From positions 1 to 14,389 of the forward strand of contig JBMNVL010000045.1 of assembly GCA_050946775.1 (NCBI GenBank): a stretch of DNA of 14,389 nt, in the 5' to 3' direction. How positions within the stretch are numbered: position 1 is the stretch's first letter; the number at the start of each line of letters is the position of its first letter. Shown piece after piece: positions 1 to 7,935 of this stretch. The position numbers and the translations under genes were made by a program. Under the pieces are notes generated by a model. It did no database searches and was not told where the DNA came from. It saw only the letters and a list, made by a program, of their open reading frames with translations. The DNA comes from UMGS1474 sp050946775. GTDB lineage: Bacteria > Bacillota > Clostridia > Oscillospirales > Acutalibacteraceae.

Positions 1-1291
1 TGCTGAGATAGACCGGCTCGTCGATAAAGGCGATAAAGGGACTGACCGCCCCGTCGAGCACCTCGTTTTTGAAGGCGCCGGTGCGCAGGCCGGCGTCGTG
101 GACCACGAGATTTTGCTTATGAAGGTAGCCCTCCTCCAGGGCGTCGGCCTGCTTGCCGTGGATATGCACCACGAACGCCGGGAACAACTGGTTGTACAGC
201 GACGCCATCACCAGATTGATCTTGTCTGCCGGCACCCGGTCGGATACCGCCACCGTGATCAGCGGGTGGCGCACCAGCTCCTCTTTGCTCAAAAGCCCCT
301 GCTCCAACCGCAGATCGGGATGGTTTTTCAAAAGCTCATCCCACATTTCGGGGAACAGGCGGTGCTTGTATTTTTCCAGATTTTCCCGGATCAGTTCCAA
401 CACGCCGTCGTCGTTTTTCCACACCTGCCGGTAGTAGCCGTTGAGCAGGCTGGTTTCGATGATGCGAAAATACAGCTTGGCGACGTATTGATCCAGCTTG
501 CAGCGGGTCTGCTCCAGATACCGGAACTCCTCGTTATGCTCTGCCGTCAGCCGTTCCAGCTCCAGGACGCGCTGCTTTTCCACCATGTCGGCTATGCTCT
601 CCAGCGCGAAGAGCAGATCCCGCAAATGGGATTCAGTGGCCGCCTGGGTGGCCGACGCCGTTTCCCAGAACGGGCGCTTGCGGTATTGGTAGACCACCGC
701 GTTGCAGCCGGCAACGACCTTGCAGTCGTGCAAAAACTGGAACAAAAACAGGCCGTCCTCGGCGTGTTTGATCTTGCTGAAGCGCAAATGCAGCCGCTCG
801 ATCAGCTCGCGGCGCATCAATTTGTTGCAGACGCTGAAGGTCCACAGCATCGCCGGGTCGTACCGGCGAATGATCTCCTGCTGGGCGAGAAGCTTGGTCT
901 TGGCGTAGACCGGGTTGCCGTAAATGCCGAACTCCTGCATGATGCCGATCACGATATCGGCGGCCTTCATTTTGGCGCTGCGGTACATCCGCTCCAGCGT
1001 CTTTTCGGGCAGCAGATCGTCCCCGTCGACAAACAGCACGTATTCGCCCTGCGCCCGATCCAACCCGTAGTTGCGGGCGACGGATACCCCTTCGTTGAGC
1101 TTCATATAGCTATTGAAACGGGGATCGGCGGCGCAGAACTCGTCGATGACGGCCTGAGAGTTGTCGGGGGAATCGTCGTTGACGATGAGCACCTCAAAAT
1201 CCCCCAGCGTCTGCTTTTGGATGGAGGTGAGGGTCTCGCGTATGTAGTGTTCCACGTTGTAAACCGGAATGATGACGGATACTTTTGTCAT
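1..1291 (-). CDS. Family 2 glycosyltransferase, 3' end outside window
   Basis: The reading frame is open from an ATG at 1291 to the window edge, giving 430 residues with no stop. The N-terminal 110 residues are a GT-A domain: SVIIPVYN at 5-12, VNDDS at 37-41, a DXD-type FVDGDD near 88-92, and the EDGLF acid motif near 178-182. It probably adds a sugar, from a nucleotide-sugar donor, to the wall polymer made by the neighbouring enzymes. A helical region follows (about 215-320). From residue 343 a second stretch resembles the start of another GT-A fold (PLITVAVS, then FIDEPVYLS where a DXD would be expected). The start codon overlaps the upstream stop as ATGA, so translation is probably coupled. 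Family membership is secure; the sugar, the acceptor and the missing C-terminus are unknown. A TarS-like or a GT2/TagF fusion protein is possible. Confidence 0.88.
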   Translation of the reverse strand, partial: MTKVSVIIPVYNVEHYIRETLTSIQKQTLGDFEVLIVNDDSPDNSQAVIDEFCAADPRFNSYMKLNEGVSVARNYGLDRAQGEYVLFVDGDDLLPEKTLERMYRSAKMKAADIVIGIMQEFGIYGNPVYAKTKLLAQQEIIRRYDPAMLWTFSVCNKLMRRELIERLHLRFSKIKHAEDGLFLFQFLHDCKVVAGCNAVVYQYRKRPFWETASATQAATESHLRDLLFALESIADMVEKQRVLELERLTAEHNEEFRYLEQTRCKLDQYVAKLYFRIIETSLLNGYYRQVWKNDDGVLELIRENLEKYKHRLFPEMWDELLKNHPDLRLEQGLLSKEELVRHPLITVAVSDRVPADKINLVMASLYNQLFPAFVVHIHGKQADALEEGYLHKQNLVVHDAGLRTGAFKNEVLDGAVSPFIAFIDEPVYLS

Positions 1292-2475
1292 AATGCTTTC
1301 TTCTCCTGCAATTTCCCCGCAAACGCGGCGTCGATGATCCGTTTCGTGGCGCCGCCGTCACAAGCGGACATATAGGTGTCCCGGAATTGCCGCACCCGGG
1401 ACAGATCGTACTGCTCCAACCGGGCGATACTCTCGAGCAACTGGCGGTTGCTGCGCAGGATCGGCCCGGGAACGAACGATTCAAAATCGTAGTAAAAGCC
1501 CCGCCAGTCGGTGTACTGGGCGATATCGTAGGCGTAGATCAAAATGGGCCTTCCAAACAGGGAATACTCGAACACCACCGAGGAATAATCGGTGATCAGC
1601 GCGTCGGCGACGCACATCAGCTCCTCGATCGACAGCGAATCGGTCACGTCGAAGACGGTGTTTTCACATCCCGGCCGGATGGGCGGTCGCCGCCGCACCG
1701 AGGGATGGTGCTTGCACAGCAGCACGTACCGATCGGCGAACCGCTCGCAAAACGCCTCTTGATTCAGATTACTGGGCGCCATCGCCTTGCCCACGCTGCC
1801 CCGGAAGGTGGGCGCGTAGAGGATGACCTTTTTTCCCCTGGCCTGCGGCACCGTTTCGTACAGCCGCGCAAAGGCTTTTTGCCGGAAGTCCTCCCGGAAG
1901 AACACGTCGGTGCGGCTGACGCCGGTCGCTTGGACCACGTCGTTGGGCATCGGGATGTTGAACGCCTCGGAATACGCCCAGATCACCTCGGGACTGCTGA
2001 CCGTCACCAGATCGTAATCGGCGTAGTAGGGATAACGCTTCAGCTCCCGCAGACTGGCGCCGAATTTGCCCTTGCCGTTGGAAAAGCCCCACTTTTTGAA
2101 AGCGCCGCAGGCGTGCCAGAGCTGCACCACCCGGGTGGACTTGCGAAAGGGCAGGCATCCCACCACGTTGGAGGAATCGTTGACGAACACCACGCCCGCC
2201 CGGGCGACCTGGCGGATCATCTTCATGCACCGCCGGTCGTACTGCCGGCGGGTGCCGTCTACCTTCAGCAGATAGCACACCGACACCCGGCAGTCGTACC
2301 GGGCGGTCAATTCCTCGTGCAAAAGCGAAAAGCTGCTGGTAAGAGTGGAAAGGCGGTTTTCAATGAACACCGCCCGTTTGGGATCTGCCGGCCGCAGAGC
2401 GCAAAGCCGGTAATACAGCGGATATTTGATTTTCAGCCGCCAGAATTTGCCAATGGCGTCCCGTCTGATTTTCAT
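1288..2475 (-). CDS. CDP-glycerol/CDP-ribitol polyol-phosphate transferase (TagB/TagF family)
   Basis: This 395-residue protein belongs to the Glyphos_transf family (TagB, TagF, TarL). Those enzymes move glycerol- or ribitol-phosphate from a CDP donor onto a teichoic acid chain at the inner membrane face. Visible family motifs are WHACGAFK at 120-127 (the usual form is HGTPxK, so this is a variant), TGVSRTD at 184-190, ILYAPTFRG at 218-226, KHHPS at 255-259 and ITDYSSVVFEY at 294-304. The length matches single-domain members such as TagB or TarF and is shorter than TarL or TagF polymerases. The ATG overlaps the acyltransferase stop (ATGA), with GAGGAAG upstream as ribosome site. Because tarI and tarJ are in the same operon, CDP-ribitol is a likely donor, but sequence alone cannot separate primase from polymerase. 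Confidence 0.9.
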   Translation of the reverse strand: MKIRRDAIGKFWRLKIKYPLYYRLCALRPADPKRAVFIENRLSTLTSSFSLLHEELTARYDCRVSVCYLLKVDGTRRQYDRRCMKMIRQVARAGVVFVNDSSNVVGCLPFRKSTRVVQLWHACGAFKKWGFSNGKGKFGASLRELKRYPYYADYDLVTVSSPEVIWAYSEAFNIPMPNDVVQATGVSRTDVFFREDFRQKAFARLYETVPQARGKKVILYAPTFRGSVGKAMAPSNLNQEAFCERFADRYVLLCKHHPSVRRRPPIRPGCENTVFDVTDSLSIEELMCVADALITDYSSVVFEYSLFGRPILIYAYDIAQYTDWRGFYYDFESFVPGPILRSNRQLLESIARLEQYDLSRVRQFRDTYMSACDGGATKRIIDAAFAGKLQEKKAL

Positions 2476-3563
2476 ACACGCGCTTCCTCGGTTTTCTTTT
2501 CCTCTTTGGGACGGGCAAACAACCGCCCCGTTATGCGGCCGACCAGCCGGTCAAAGCCCTCGGCCAGCGCCATCGTCGCCGCCAGGGAAAGGATCAAAAA
2601 CAGGTATTTGTGCGCCCCGGACACCCCGAGCTTTTCCAGGATCATCATCGGGATCCGCTGCAGAATGTACACGCTGAACACGTGGCTGCCGAACCAGGTC
2701 AGAATACCGTTGCCGAAGGTGATCTTCATGGTGATCATCACCAGGATCAAAGAAAACGCCACCGCCCACACGGTGTACCATTCGATCCCCTGCCACCGCC
2801 TTAGAAAAGCGACCGCGTAGACCCCGACCAGCACCAGCAGTCCCGCGAGATAGCCCACGTCGTTTCGCATCAACACGGCGGCGACCGGCTTTTTAAGCAG
2901 CGACAGCCACATCCCCAGCGGGAACAGGATCAGGGTGTTGTAGCAATACCCCGGACGATGCATTTTCATCTGCCAGTAAACGAAGGCGACCGTCAGCGCC
3001 GTCATCAGCGCGGCGCTGACGAAGGGCGCCGGTTTTTTGCGCCACCATTTCAGCGGCAAAAACGCCGCGAACGCCAGCAGATAGAGCACCAGCGCAGCGA
3101 AGATATACCAGTTGGAATTGCCCACGCTCTTCCAGCCGATCAGCGACCACAGCACCGTTTGCCAGTCGTAAGAGCGCCCCAGCAAAGCGCCGACGCCCCA
3201 AAAGAGCAGCACCGCCAGATCAAAGGACAGCAGCACGGTGAAAAACCGCCGGGTGGGGATGGACTTGACGTAACCGAATCCCTTCTTTTGGACGGATTCC
3301 ATAATGCCGTAGCCCGAGTACACCCAGAAGGGCGCCACCACCATCTGGTTGAGATGATTTTTCAGCGCTTCATACGGCGCGTCATACCCGCCGCCCAGCT
3401 GGATATACTGCGCGCCGTGGCTCAAAAATACGAGCAGCACGAACAGCCCCTTGACGGCGGCCGTATTGTCCTTGGACAAATAGTCGGTCTGGAACTTGCC
3501 GGGCGACGCGATCCTCGCCCCGGTGAACAGAATGATCACCAGCAGCGCCACGAAGACGGCCAC
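2472..3563 (-). CDS. Membrane acyltransferase, acyltransferase-3 (OafA/OatA-like) family
   Basis: This 363-residue protein is almost entirely hydrophobic, with about ten membrane segments. Near the N-terminus, a helix with the pattern KGLFVLLVFLSHG (38-50) matches the conserved His-bearing first motif of acyltransferase-3 proteins. SNWYI near 150 and the HVFSVYILQR stretch near 305-315 are also typical. The charged C-terminus (RPKEEKKTEEARV) is cytoplasmic. Family members transfer acetyl or other acyl groups to extracytoplasmic sugars or polyols; here the wall polymer is the obvious target, which is inference. The start is GTG with a strong GGGGGAG site five bases upstream. The gene follows tarJ by 22 bases and its stop overlaps the next start. 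Confidence 0.8.
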   Translation of the reverse strand: MAVFVALLVIILFTGARIASPGKFQTDYLSKDNTAAVKGLFVLLVFLSHGAQYIQLGGGYDAPYEALKNHLNQMVVAPFWVYSGYGIMESVQKKGFGYVKSIPTRRFFTVLLSFDLAVLLFWGVGALLGRSYDWQTVLWSLIGWKSVGNSNWYIFAALVLYLLAFAAFLPLKWWRKKPAPFVSAALMTALTVAFVYWQMKMHRPGYCYNTLILFPLGMWLSLLKKPVAAVLMRNDVGYLAGLLVLVGVYAVAFLRRWQGIEWYTVWAVAFSLILVMITMKITFGNGILTWFGSHVFSVYILQRIPMMILEKLGVSGAHKYLFLILSLAATMALAEGFDRLVGRITGRLFARPKEEKKTEEARV

Positions 3564-3585
3564 GATACTCCCCCTCTGAACGCGT

Positions 3586-4611
3586 TTATTCTTCCCAGAT
3601 CATCACGGTCTTGCCGATCAGCTTGTGGATATCGGTCTCAAAGGCGGCGGCGATGTCGCGGATATCCCGCACCACCAGCTCCGAGCCGACGATGTTTTCA
3701 AAATAGCCCACGATTTCGGGATGCTGCCGATACAGCTCGATCAATCCCACAAAATCCGCCCGGCCGCTGCGGCTGCTGCCGAAAATGCGCAGTCCCTTTT
3801 CCAGCACCATGCGGGTGTTGATGGGCGCCAGATCCTCCGACACCCCGAGGATCGAGATGGTGCCCTCGGGCTGGATGTGATCGATGATCTGGTTGATCGC
3901 CTTGGACGACGCCGCGCCGCCGACGCACTCGAAGGCGTGGTCCAGCACCAGGTCGTCGGGCATGTCGGTCACGAGATAGGTCTCGTCGACGAAGGTGAAA
4001 TCCGCCAGCTTTTCGGGGATGACGCCGAAAACGCAGATCCTGGCTTCGGGCATCCGTTTTTTGAGCAGCAGTGAGGTGATGTACCCCAGATTGCCGTCTC
4101 CCCAGACCCCGATCACCCGCCGGCGCCGGTGGGCGATGGCGTCAAACCGGGAAATAGCGTGATAGCTGACGCTGACGATCTCGGTAAAGGCCGCGACGCT
4201 GAGATTGATCCCCTCGGGAAGCGGCACCAGCCGGTCGGGTTCGGTCAGGACCATCTCCTGCAAAAACCCGTCGGTGCCGCTGCCGCGGAATTTGCTGGAA
4301 CGCCGGTAGTTTTCCGCCACCACGTCGTCCTCTTCCACCGGCAGATTGGGGATCATCACCACCCGCTGGCCCACTTCGAAGGTCCCGGTGGGATCGAAAA
4401 TCACTTTCCCGATCCCTTCGTGAATGAGCGCCATGGGCAGCTTTTGCCGCAGCACCGCTTCCGCCCGGGTGCCCTGATAGTACCGCTGGTCGGCGTTGCA
4501 GATGGACAGATGGGTGGGCCGCACCAGCACGTGCTGATCGTCGCACGCGATATCCTGAAACACCGCCTCAAACTGCCGGGGCCGTTTCAATTGATAAACC
4601 GTATTGAGCAT
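3586..4611 (-). CDS. tarJ: Ribulose-5-phosphate reductase TarJ
   Basis: TarJ reduces ribulose 5-phosphate to ribitol 5-phosphate with NADPH, supplying TarI. The 341 residues equal the usual length of the staphylococcal enzyme. It is a zinc-dependent medium-chain dehydrogenase: SICNADQRYY with Cys38, HEGIG with His64-Glu65, a Rossmann loop GVWGDGNLGY at 168-177, DHAFECVGG at 224-232 and GSSRSGRADF at 278-287 are all TarJ signatures rather than general alcohol dehydrogenase ones. The ATG is preceded by GGAGGAG. It lies 21 bases downstream of tarI, the standard tarIJ pairing, so the two are almost certainly cotranscribed. Nothing looks broken. Confidence 0.95.
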   Translation of the reverse strand: MLNTVYQLKRPRQFEAVFQDIACDDQHVLVRPTHLSICNADQRYYQGTRAEAVLRQKLPMALIHEGIGKVIFDPTGTFEVGQRVVMIPNLPVEEDDVVAENYRRSSKFRGSGTDGFLQEMVLTEPDRLVPLPEGINLSVAAFTEIVSVSYHAISRFDAIAHRRRRVIGVWGDGNLGYITSLLLKKRMPEARICVFGVIPEKLADFTFVDETYLVTDMPDDLVLDHAFECVGGAASSKAINQIIDHIQPEGTISILGVSEDLAPINTRMVLEKGLRIFGSSRSGRADFVGLIELYRQHPEIVGYFENIVGSELVVRDIRDIAAAFETDIHKLIGKTVMIWEE

Positions 4612-4632
4612 AGTCTCCTCCGATGCTGAGGA

Positions 4633-5358
4633 TCAAAGCTGATCCTCGATGTTGAGCAGCGACTGCGCCACCCGGATATCGTAGGGATAGGTGATCTTGA
4701 TGTTGAAGACCTCGCCTTCCACCAGCCGTACCCGCTCCCCCTTGAGCACCATGATCTTGCAGGCGTCGGTCAGGATCTGCTTTTCGTCGGGCGTCAGCGC
4801 CTCGTACAGATCCCGCAGCTTTTTGGCGTGGAAGCTTTGGGGCGTTTGGCCCTGGTACATGGCGGAACGGTCGGGAATGGAGGCGATCAGCTGCCCGTCC
4901 CGGCTCTCGACGATGGTGTCCGACGCCGGCACCACCGTGTCGCAGGCGCCCACCTCACGGGCGTAGCGGACGTTCTCCTCCAGAATGCGATAGGTAACGA
5001 AAGGCCGCACCGAATCGTGGGTGACCACGATGGTCTCCTCGTTCAGCGCGCCTTGTTCTTCTATATACCGGATGCCGTTCATAATGGTCTCGTTGCGGGT
5101 CGCGCCGCCTTCCACCACCGCGATGTGATCCTTTTTGGCCACGTATTTGTCGATCAGATCCCGGGTGTGCCGCACCCACGCCTTGGGCGAGAGGACGATC
5201 ACCCCGTCAAATTCGGGATACATGGCGAATTTCTCAATGGTATGCACGATGATCGGCTTGCCGCCGATCTCCATAAACTGCTTGGGCTTTTCCACGTTGC
5301 CCATCCGGGTGCCCTTGCCGCCTGCCAGAATCAGGCCGTAGACGTTATGCTTCCCCAT
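4633..5358 (-). CDS. tarI: Ribitol-5-phosphate cytidylyltransferase TarI
   Basis: TarI makes CDP-ribitol from CTP and ribitol 5-phosphate, the activated donor for poly(ribitol phosphate) wall teichoic acid. The 241 residues show the IspD-like nucleotidyltransferase pattern: LAGGKGTRMG at 11-20, KPKQF at 24-28, GGATRNE at 84-90, HDSVRPF at 114-120, QGQTPQSF at 169-176 and DACKI at 198-202. The TarI-type endings distinguish it from IspD. The open frame extends 89 codons further upstream, but that part is translated repeat DNA; GGAGGG ending eight bases before the ATG at 5358 fixes the start. First gene of the operon tarI-tarJ-acyltransferase-transferase-glycosyltransferase. Confidence 0.95.
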   Translation of the reverse strand: MGKHNVYGLILAGGKGTRMGNVEKPKQFMEIGGKPIIVHTIEKFAMYPEFDGVIVLSPKAWVRHTRDLIDKYVAKKDHIAVVEGGATRNETIMNGIRYIEEQGALNEETIVVTHDSVRPFVTYRILEENVRYAREVGACDTVVPASDTIVESRDGQLIASIPDRSAMYQGQTPQSFHAKKLRDLYEALTPDEKQILTDACKIMVLKGERVRLVEGEVFNIKITYPYDIRVAQSLLNIEDQL

Positions 5359-5402
5359 TTGTCTTCCCTCCGGTCGGTATTGTTGTCGTCGCAAGTGGAC
5401 AA

Positions 5403-5681
5403 AGGCTGACCCGCGATAAGGACAAAGCGCCGGATAAGCGGCCGAATGCGGTGCTTTCCGGCTTGTTGTCCTTGCCTTGCGCCAGCAAGGCGGCGTCCGT
5501 CGCACCGAAAATCCCGCGCATTTGGCTCGCTTTCCGATGCGCAGCAGTTTTGTAAGGCATAAAATTTTTCGTAGGCAAAGCCGCAAAACGCAGGCATACT
5601 CGCGTATGCCGAGGCTTTGCGGCACAGCATACGGGAAATTTTGCCTTCCAAAACCGCTTTGTCCTTATCACGGATCAGCCT
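5403..5681. repeat. MITE-like Y-shaped inverted-repeat element in the tarI leader
   Basis: The ends are 27-base inverted repeats, 5403-5429 against 5655-5681, matching at 25 of 27 positions. Between them sit two further imperfect hairpins. One spans 5427-5542 with a tip stem GCCTTGC (5474-5480) / GCAAGGC (5485-5491). The other spans 5547-5654 with inner stems GCCGCAAA (5580-5587) / TTTGCGGC (5616-5623) and GGCATAC (5593-5599) / GTATGCC (5604-5610). The whole can fold into a three-way junction in DNA or RNA. No transposase is encoded and I see no clear target-site duplication. Open frames across it have no ribosome site and are not credible genes. It is either a non-autonomous mobile element or a structured leader RNA. 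Confidence 0.8.
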
Positions 5682-5690
5682 ACATCTGTT

Positions 5691-5719
5691 ATTATAAACG
5701 AATTTTGTCGCAAATGCAA
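5691..5719 (-). promoter_or_regulatory. Promoter of the tarI-tarJ operon
   Basis: On the minus strand TTGCAT (5714-5719) is followed after 17 bases by a perfect TATAAT (5691-5696). Transcription would begin near 5684, only a few bases outside the inverted-repeat element, giving a leader of roughly 325 nucleotides before tarI. The -35 is weak (TTG only), which fits a sigma-A promoter that may be controlled. Confidence 0.7.
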
Positions 5720-5801
5720 CCTTTCCCGCCAATCTTATGAAAAAACTGCAGGATCCTCCGGAAATTTCAAAGCTGCCTCACGGTATACCAAAAGTTATCG
5801 G

Positions 5802-5830
5802 TTGACGAAACGGAAAAAATCAAGTATGAT
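5802..5830 (+). promoter_or_regulatory. Promoter of the GLUG surface-protein gene
   Basis: TTGACG (5802-5807), 17 bases, TATGAT (5825-5830): a good sigma-A type promoter. The start codon follows 33 bases later, with a purine-rich AAAGGAAG ribosome site about eight bases before it. It is divergent from the tarI promoter, with about 80 bases between the two -35 boxes. Confidence 0.75.
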
Positions 5831-5863
5831 AAACAGGTAGAAACAGGGAAAGGAAGCGTTTGC

Positions 5864-7846
5864 ATGTTTCGTTTCATCAAGCGGATGACCGGCGCTTTGT
5901 GCGCGGTTTTGCTTTTGGGCGGGCTGATCCCGGTTTGTATCAGCGCCGAGCCCGATTTCGCCTCGGAAGGGTACACCGCCATTTCCACCCCGGCCGATCT
6001 CGACCGGCTGGTACGGGGCGAGCCGGACGGAAAATTCTATCTGGCGAACGACATCGTGTTCAAACCCGCCGATTTTGAAAAAGGCGGCGCCTATTACAAC
6101 GGCGGCGCTCTTTGGAAGCCCATCGGCCCGACCTACGCCCAGCGCTTTTCCGGGATCCTGGACGGCAACGGTCACACCGTCAGCGGGCTGAAGGTGGCGG
6201 TGTCCGGCGGCGACAGCGATTCGGCTTACGGCGGCCTGTTCGGCTACAGTTCGGGCGTCATCCGCAATCTACAGCTGCTCAACGCTTCGATCTCGGTGTC
6301 GGATTGCACCTACGGCTACGCCGGCGGTCTGGCCGGCGCGGCATCGGGCACCATCGCCGACTGCGTGGTGCAGGTGGGCAGCGTCACGGTCAAAGACGCC
6401 GCCACCGTCGCCAACGCCGGCGGTCTGGTCGGGCGGATGTACGCCGGAACGGTATCCAACGTTTACAACAGCGCCGCCGTTCGGGCGCAGGGCACCATGG
6501 CGGTGGCCGGCGGCATCGTCGCCAACGCCAACGCGACGCTCAGCTCCGTGATGAACCGCGGCACCGTGTCCGCCAAATCCTCCAAAAGCGACGCCTACGC
6601 CGGCGGGGTCATCGGCATCAACGACGGCACCGCGGCCGATCTGCTCAACCGGGGCGCCATCGATCTGGCCGCCGGGGTGGACGGCTTCGCCGGCGGCATC
6701 GTCGGCGCCAACCGCTCCTCCTTCAAGCAGGCGGTCAATCTGGGCGCCATCACCATGGCGGTCAAGTCCCATCTGTACGGCGGCGCCGTCGCCGGGCAGA
6801 GCACCGGCACCTTCAGCGGATGCTATTATCTGGATTCCACTTACGAGACGGCGGTGACCGAGTCCACCCAAAAGGCCACCGCGGTGACCTACGCCCAGCT
6901 CAAGGACAAGACCAAATTCAGCGCGCTGGATTTCGGTTCGGTCTGGGCGCTCAACAACGACGGCCCCGTTCCGCAGGCGCTGGCGAGCGTCCGCTCGGCG
7001 CTGACGAGCATCACCGTGTCGCCTGCCAAGGCGACCCACATCGAGGGTCAGCGGCTGCAGCCGGCCGATCTGACGGTGACCGCCCACTATGAGGACGGCA
7101 CCTCCAAAAAGCTGAACACCGCCGATTTCGTCGTCGCGGATTACGACAACGTCACCACCGGCAAAAAATCCGTCACCATCACTTACGGCGGATGCACCGC
7201 CACGGTGGAGGTCACGGTGCGCCAGAAGATCCTGACCGGCATCAGCATCGGCACCCTCCCCCGCACGGTATTTGGCCAAAACGAGGAATTTGACGTCAAC
7301 GGCGGTCTGATCGCCGCCAAATTTGACAACGGCACCACCGTCAATTTCCAGATGAAGCTGGATATGATCAGCGGCGTGGACACCTCCAAAATGGGCAAAC
7401 AGACGGTCAAGGTCACCTTTGAATATCAAGGAAAGACCCTGACCACCTCGTATGACATCACCGTGCAGAAGGATCCGCCGCCCACCACCTCCACCTCGGG
7501 CGCGGCGAGCGGCGTTACCGTTACCGGCACGGCGGTCATCGGCACCGGCGTGACCGACAGCGGCGAGGATACGCTGGACGACGACGATGATGCCGACGAC
7601 CCCGAAAACGACGACGATCCCGACGCCGCCCTATCCACGGCACCCGACGGCGGCGCAAACAGTAAGGACGGCGAAAAGAGCGCGTCGCTGTGGATCGCCA
7701 TCGGCGTTACCCTCGCGGCGCTTCTGGCGGCGGGGATCGTGGTACTGCTGCGGCTGAGAAAGCCCGGCCGTCACGCCAAGCCGTCCGATCCCGATCCCGG
7801 AGAGAATCCTCCCGACGATCCCGCCGACGACTCGACGCGCGCGTGA
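5864..7846 (+). CDS. Secreted membrane-anchored GLUG-repeat and Ig-like (Big_3) surface protein
   Basis: The 660 residues begin with a signal peptide (basic MFRFIKR, hydrophobic core, probable cleavage after ISA at 28). Residues 123-325 hold seven GLUG-type repeats about 30 residues apart, each opening GG(L/I/V/A) and followed by a G-T/V-I turn, a pattern expected to form a beta-helix as in cell-surface adhesins. Two group-3 bacterial Ig-like domains follow (about 380-452 and 457-534), each starting LT-I. A Thr/Ser-rich then strongly acidic linker (538-605, with a run of five Asp) leads to one membrane helix at about 607-629, a basic stop-transfer segment and a Pro/Asp-rich tail. There is no LPXTG motif, so it is held by the membrane helix. 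It stands between the two arms of the teichoic acid locus, with its own promoter and terminator. Adhesion or wall interaction is inferred; no ligand can be named. Confidence 0.88.
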   Translation: MFRFIKRMTGALCAVLLLGGLIPVCISAEPDFASEGYTAISTPADLDRLVRGEPDGKFYLANDIVFKPADFEKGGAYYNGGALWKPIGPTYAQRFSGILDGNGHTVSGLKVAVSGGDSDSAYGGLFGYSSGVIRNLQLLNASISVSDCTYGYAGGLAGAASGTIADCVVQVGSVTVKDAATVANAGGLVGRMYAGTVSNVYNSAAVRAQGTMAVAGGIVANANATLSSVMNRGTVSAKSSKSDAYAGGVIGINDGTAADLLNRGAIDLAAGVDGFAGGIVGANRSSFKQAVNLGAITMAVKSHLYGGAVAGQSTGTFSGCYYLDSTYETAVTESTQKATAVTYAQLKDKTKFSALDFGSVWALNNDGPVPQALASVRSALTSITVSPAKATHIEGQRLQPADLTVTAHYEDGTSKKLNTADFVVADYDNVTTGKKSVTITYGGCTATVEVTVRQKILTGISIGTLPRTVFGQNEEFDVNGGLIAAKFDNGTTVNFQMKLDMISGVDTSKMGKQTVKVTFEYQGKTLTTSYDITVQKDPPPTTSTSGAASGVTVTGTAVIGTGVTDSGEDTLDDDDDADDPENDDDPDAALSTAPDGGANSKDGEKSASLWIAIGVTLAALLAAGIVVLLRLRKPGRHAKPSDPDPGENPPDDPADDSTRA

Positions 7847-7850
7847 TCCA

Positions 7851-7886
7851 AAGACCGGCAAAGCAACGGCTTTGCCGGTCTTTTTT
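7851..7886 (+). terminator. Rho-independent terminator of the surface-protein gene
   Basis: A perfect 14-base stem (7851-7864 with 7869-7882) closes an AACG loop and runs straight into six T (7881-7886). It begins five bases after the stop codon and isolates the surface-protein gene from the transferase gene downstream. Confidence 0.95.
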
Positions 7887-7896
7887 GCGTTTTCAG

Positions 7897-7925
7897 TTGC
7901 AAAAAAAACCATTTTCCGCTATACT
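7897..7925 (+). promoter_or_regulatory. Promoter of the second polyol-phosphate transferase
   Basis: TTGCAA (7897-7902), 17 bases, TATACT (7920-7925). The predicted transcription start is near 7932, only a few bases before the first in-frame ATG at 7936, which bears on which codon starts the protein. Confidence 0.7.
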
Positions 7926-7935
7926 GATACCGATC

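Noticed and set aside
98..2820. Long plus-strand open frames opposite the glycosyltransferase, transferase and acyltransferase genes
   Set aside because: They are antisense shadows of conserved protein families; their composition is typical of reverse-complement GC-rich coding DNA.
5331..5740. Open frames of about 87-133 codons across the tarI upstream region on both strands, and a longer N-terminus for TarI
   Set aside because: They are translations of the inverted-repeat element. No ribosome sites are seen, and TarI has its ribosome site directly before the ATG at 5358.
6112..7429. Long alternative frames inside the surface-protein gene
   Set aside because: The repeated GGC/GCC codons of the GLUG repeats keep other frames open. 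Only the plus frame from 5864 shows a signal peptide, domains and membrane helix.
7690..7935. Upstream extension of the second transferase to an ATG at 7690
   Set aside because: It would overlap the end of the surface-protein gene and run through its terminator. The extra residues are Arg/Ser-rich and unlike the family.
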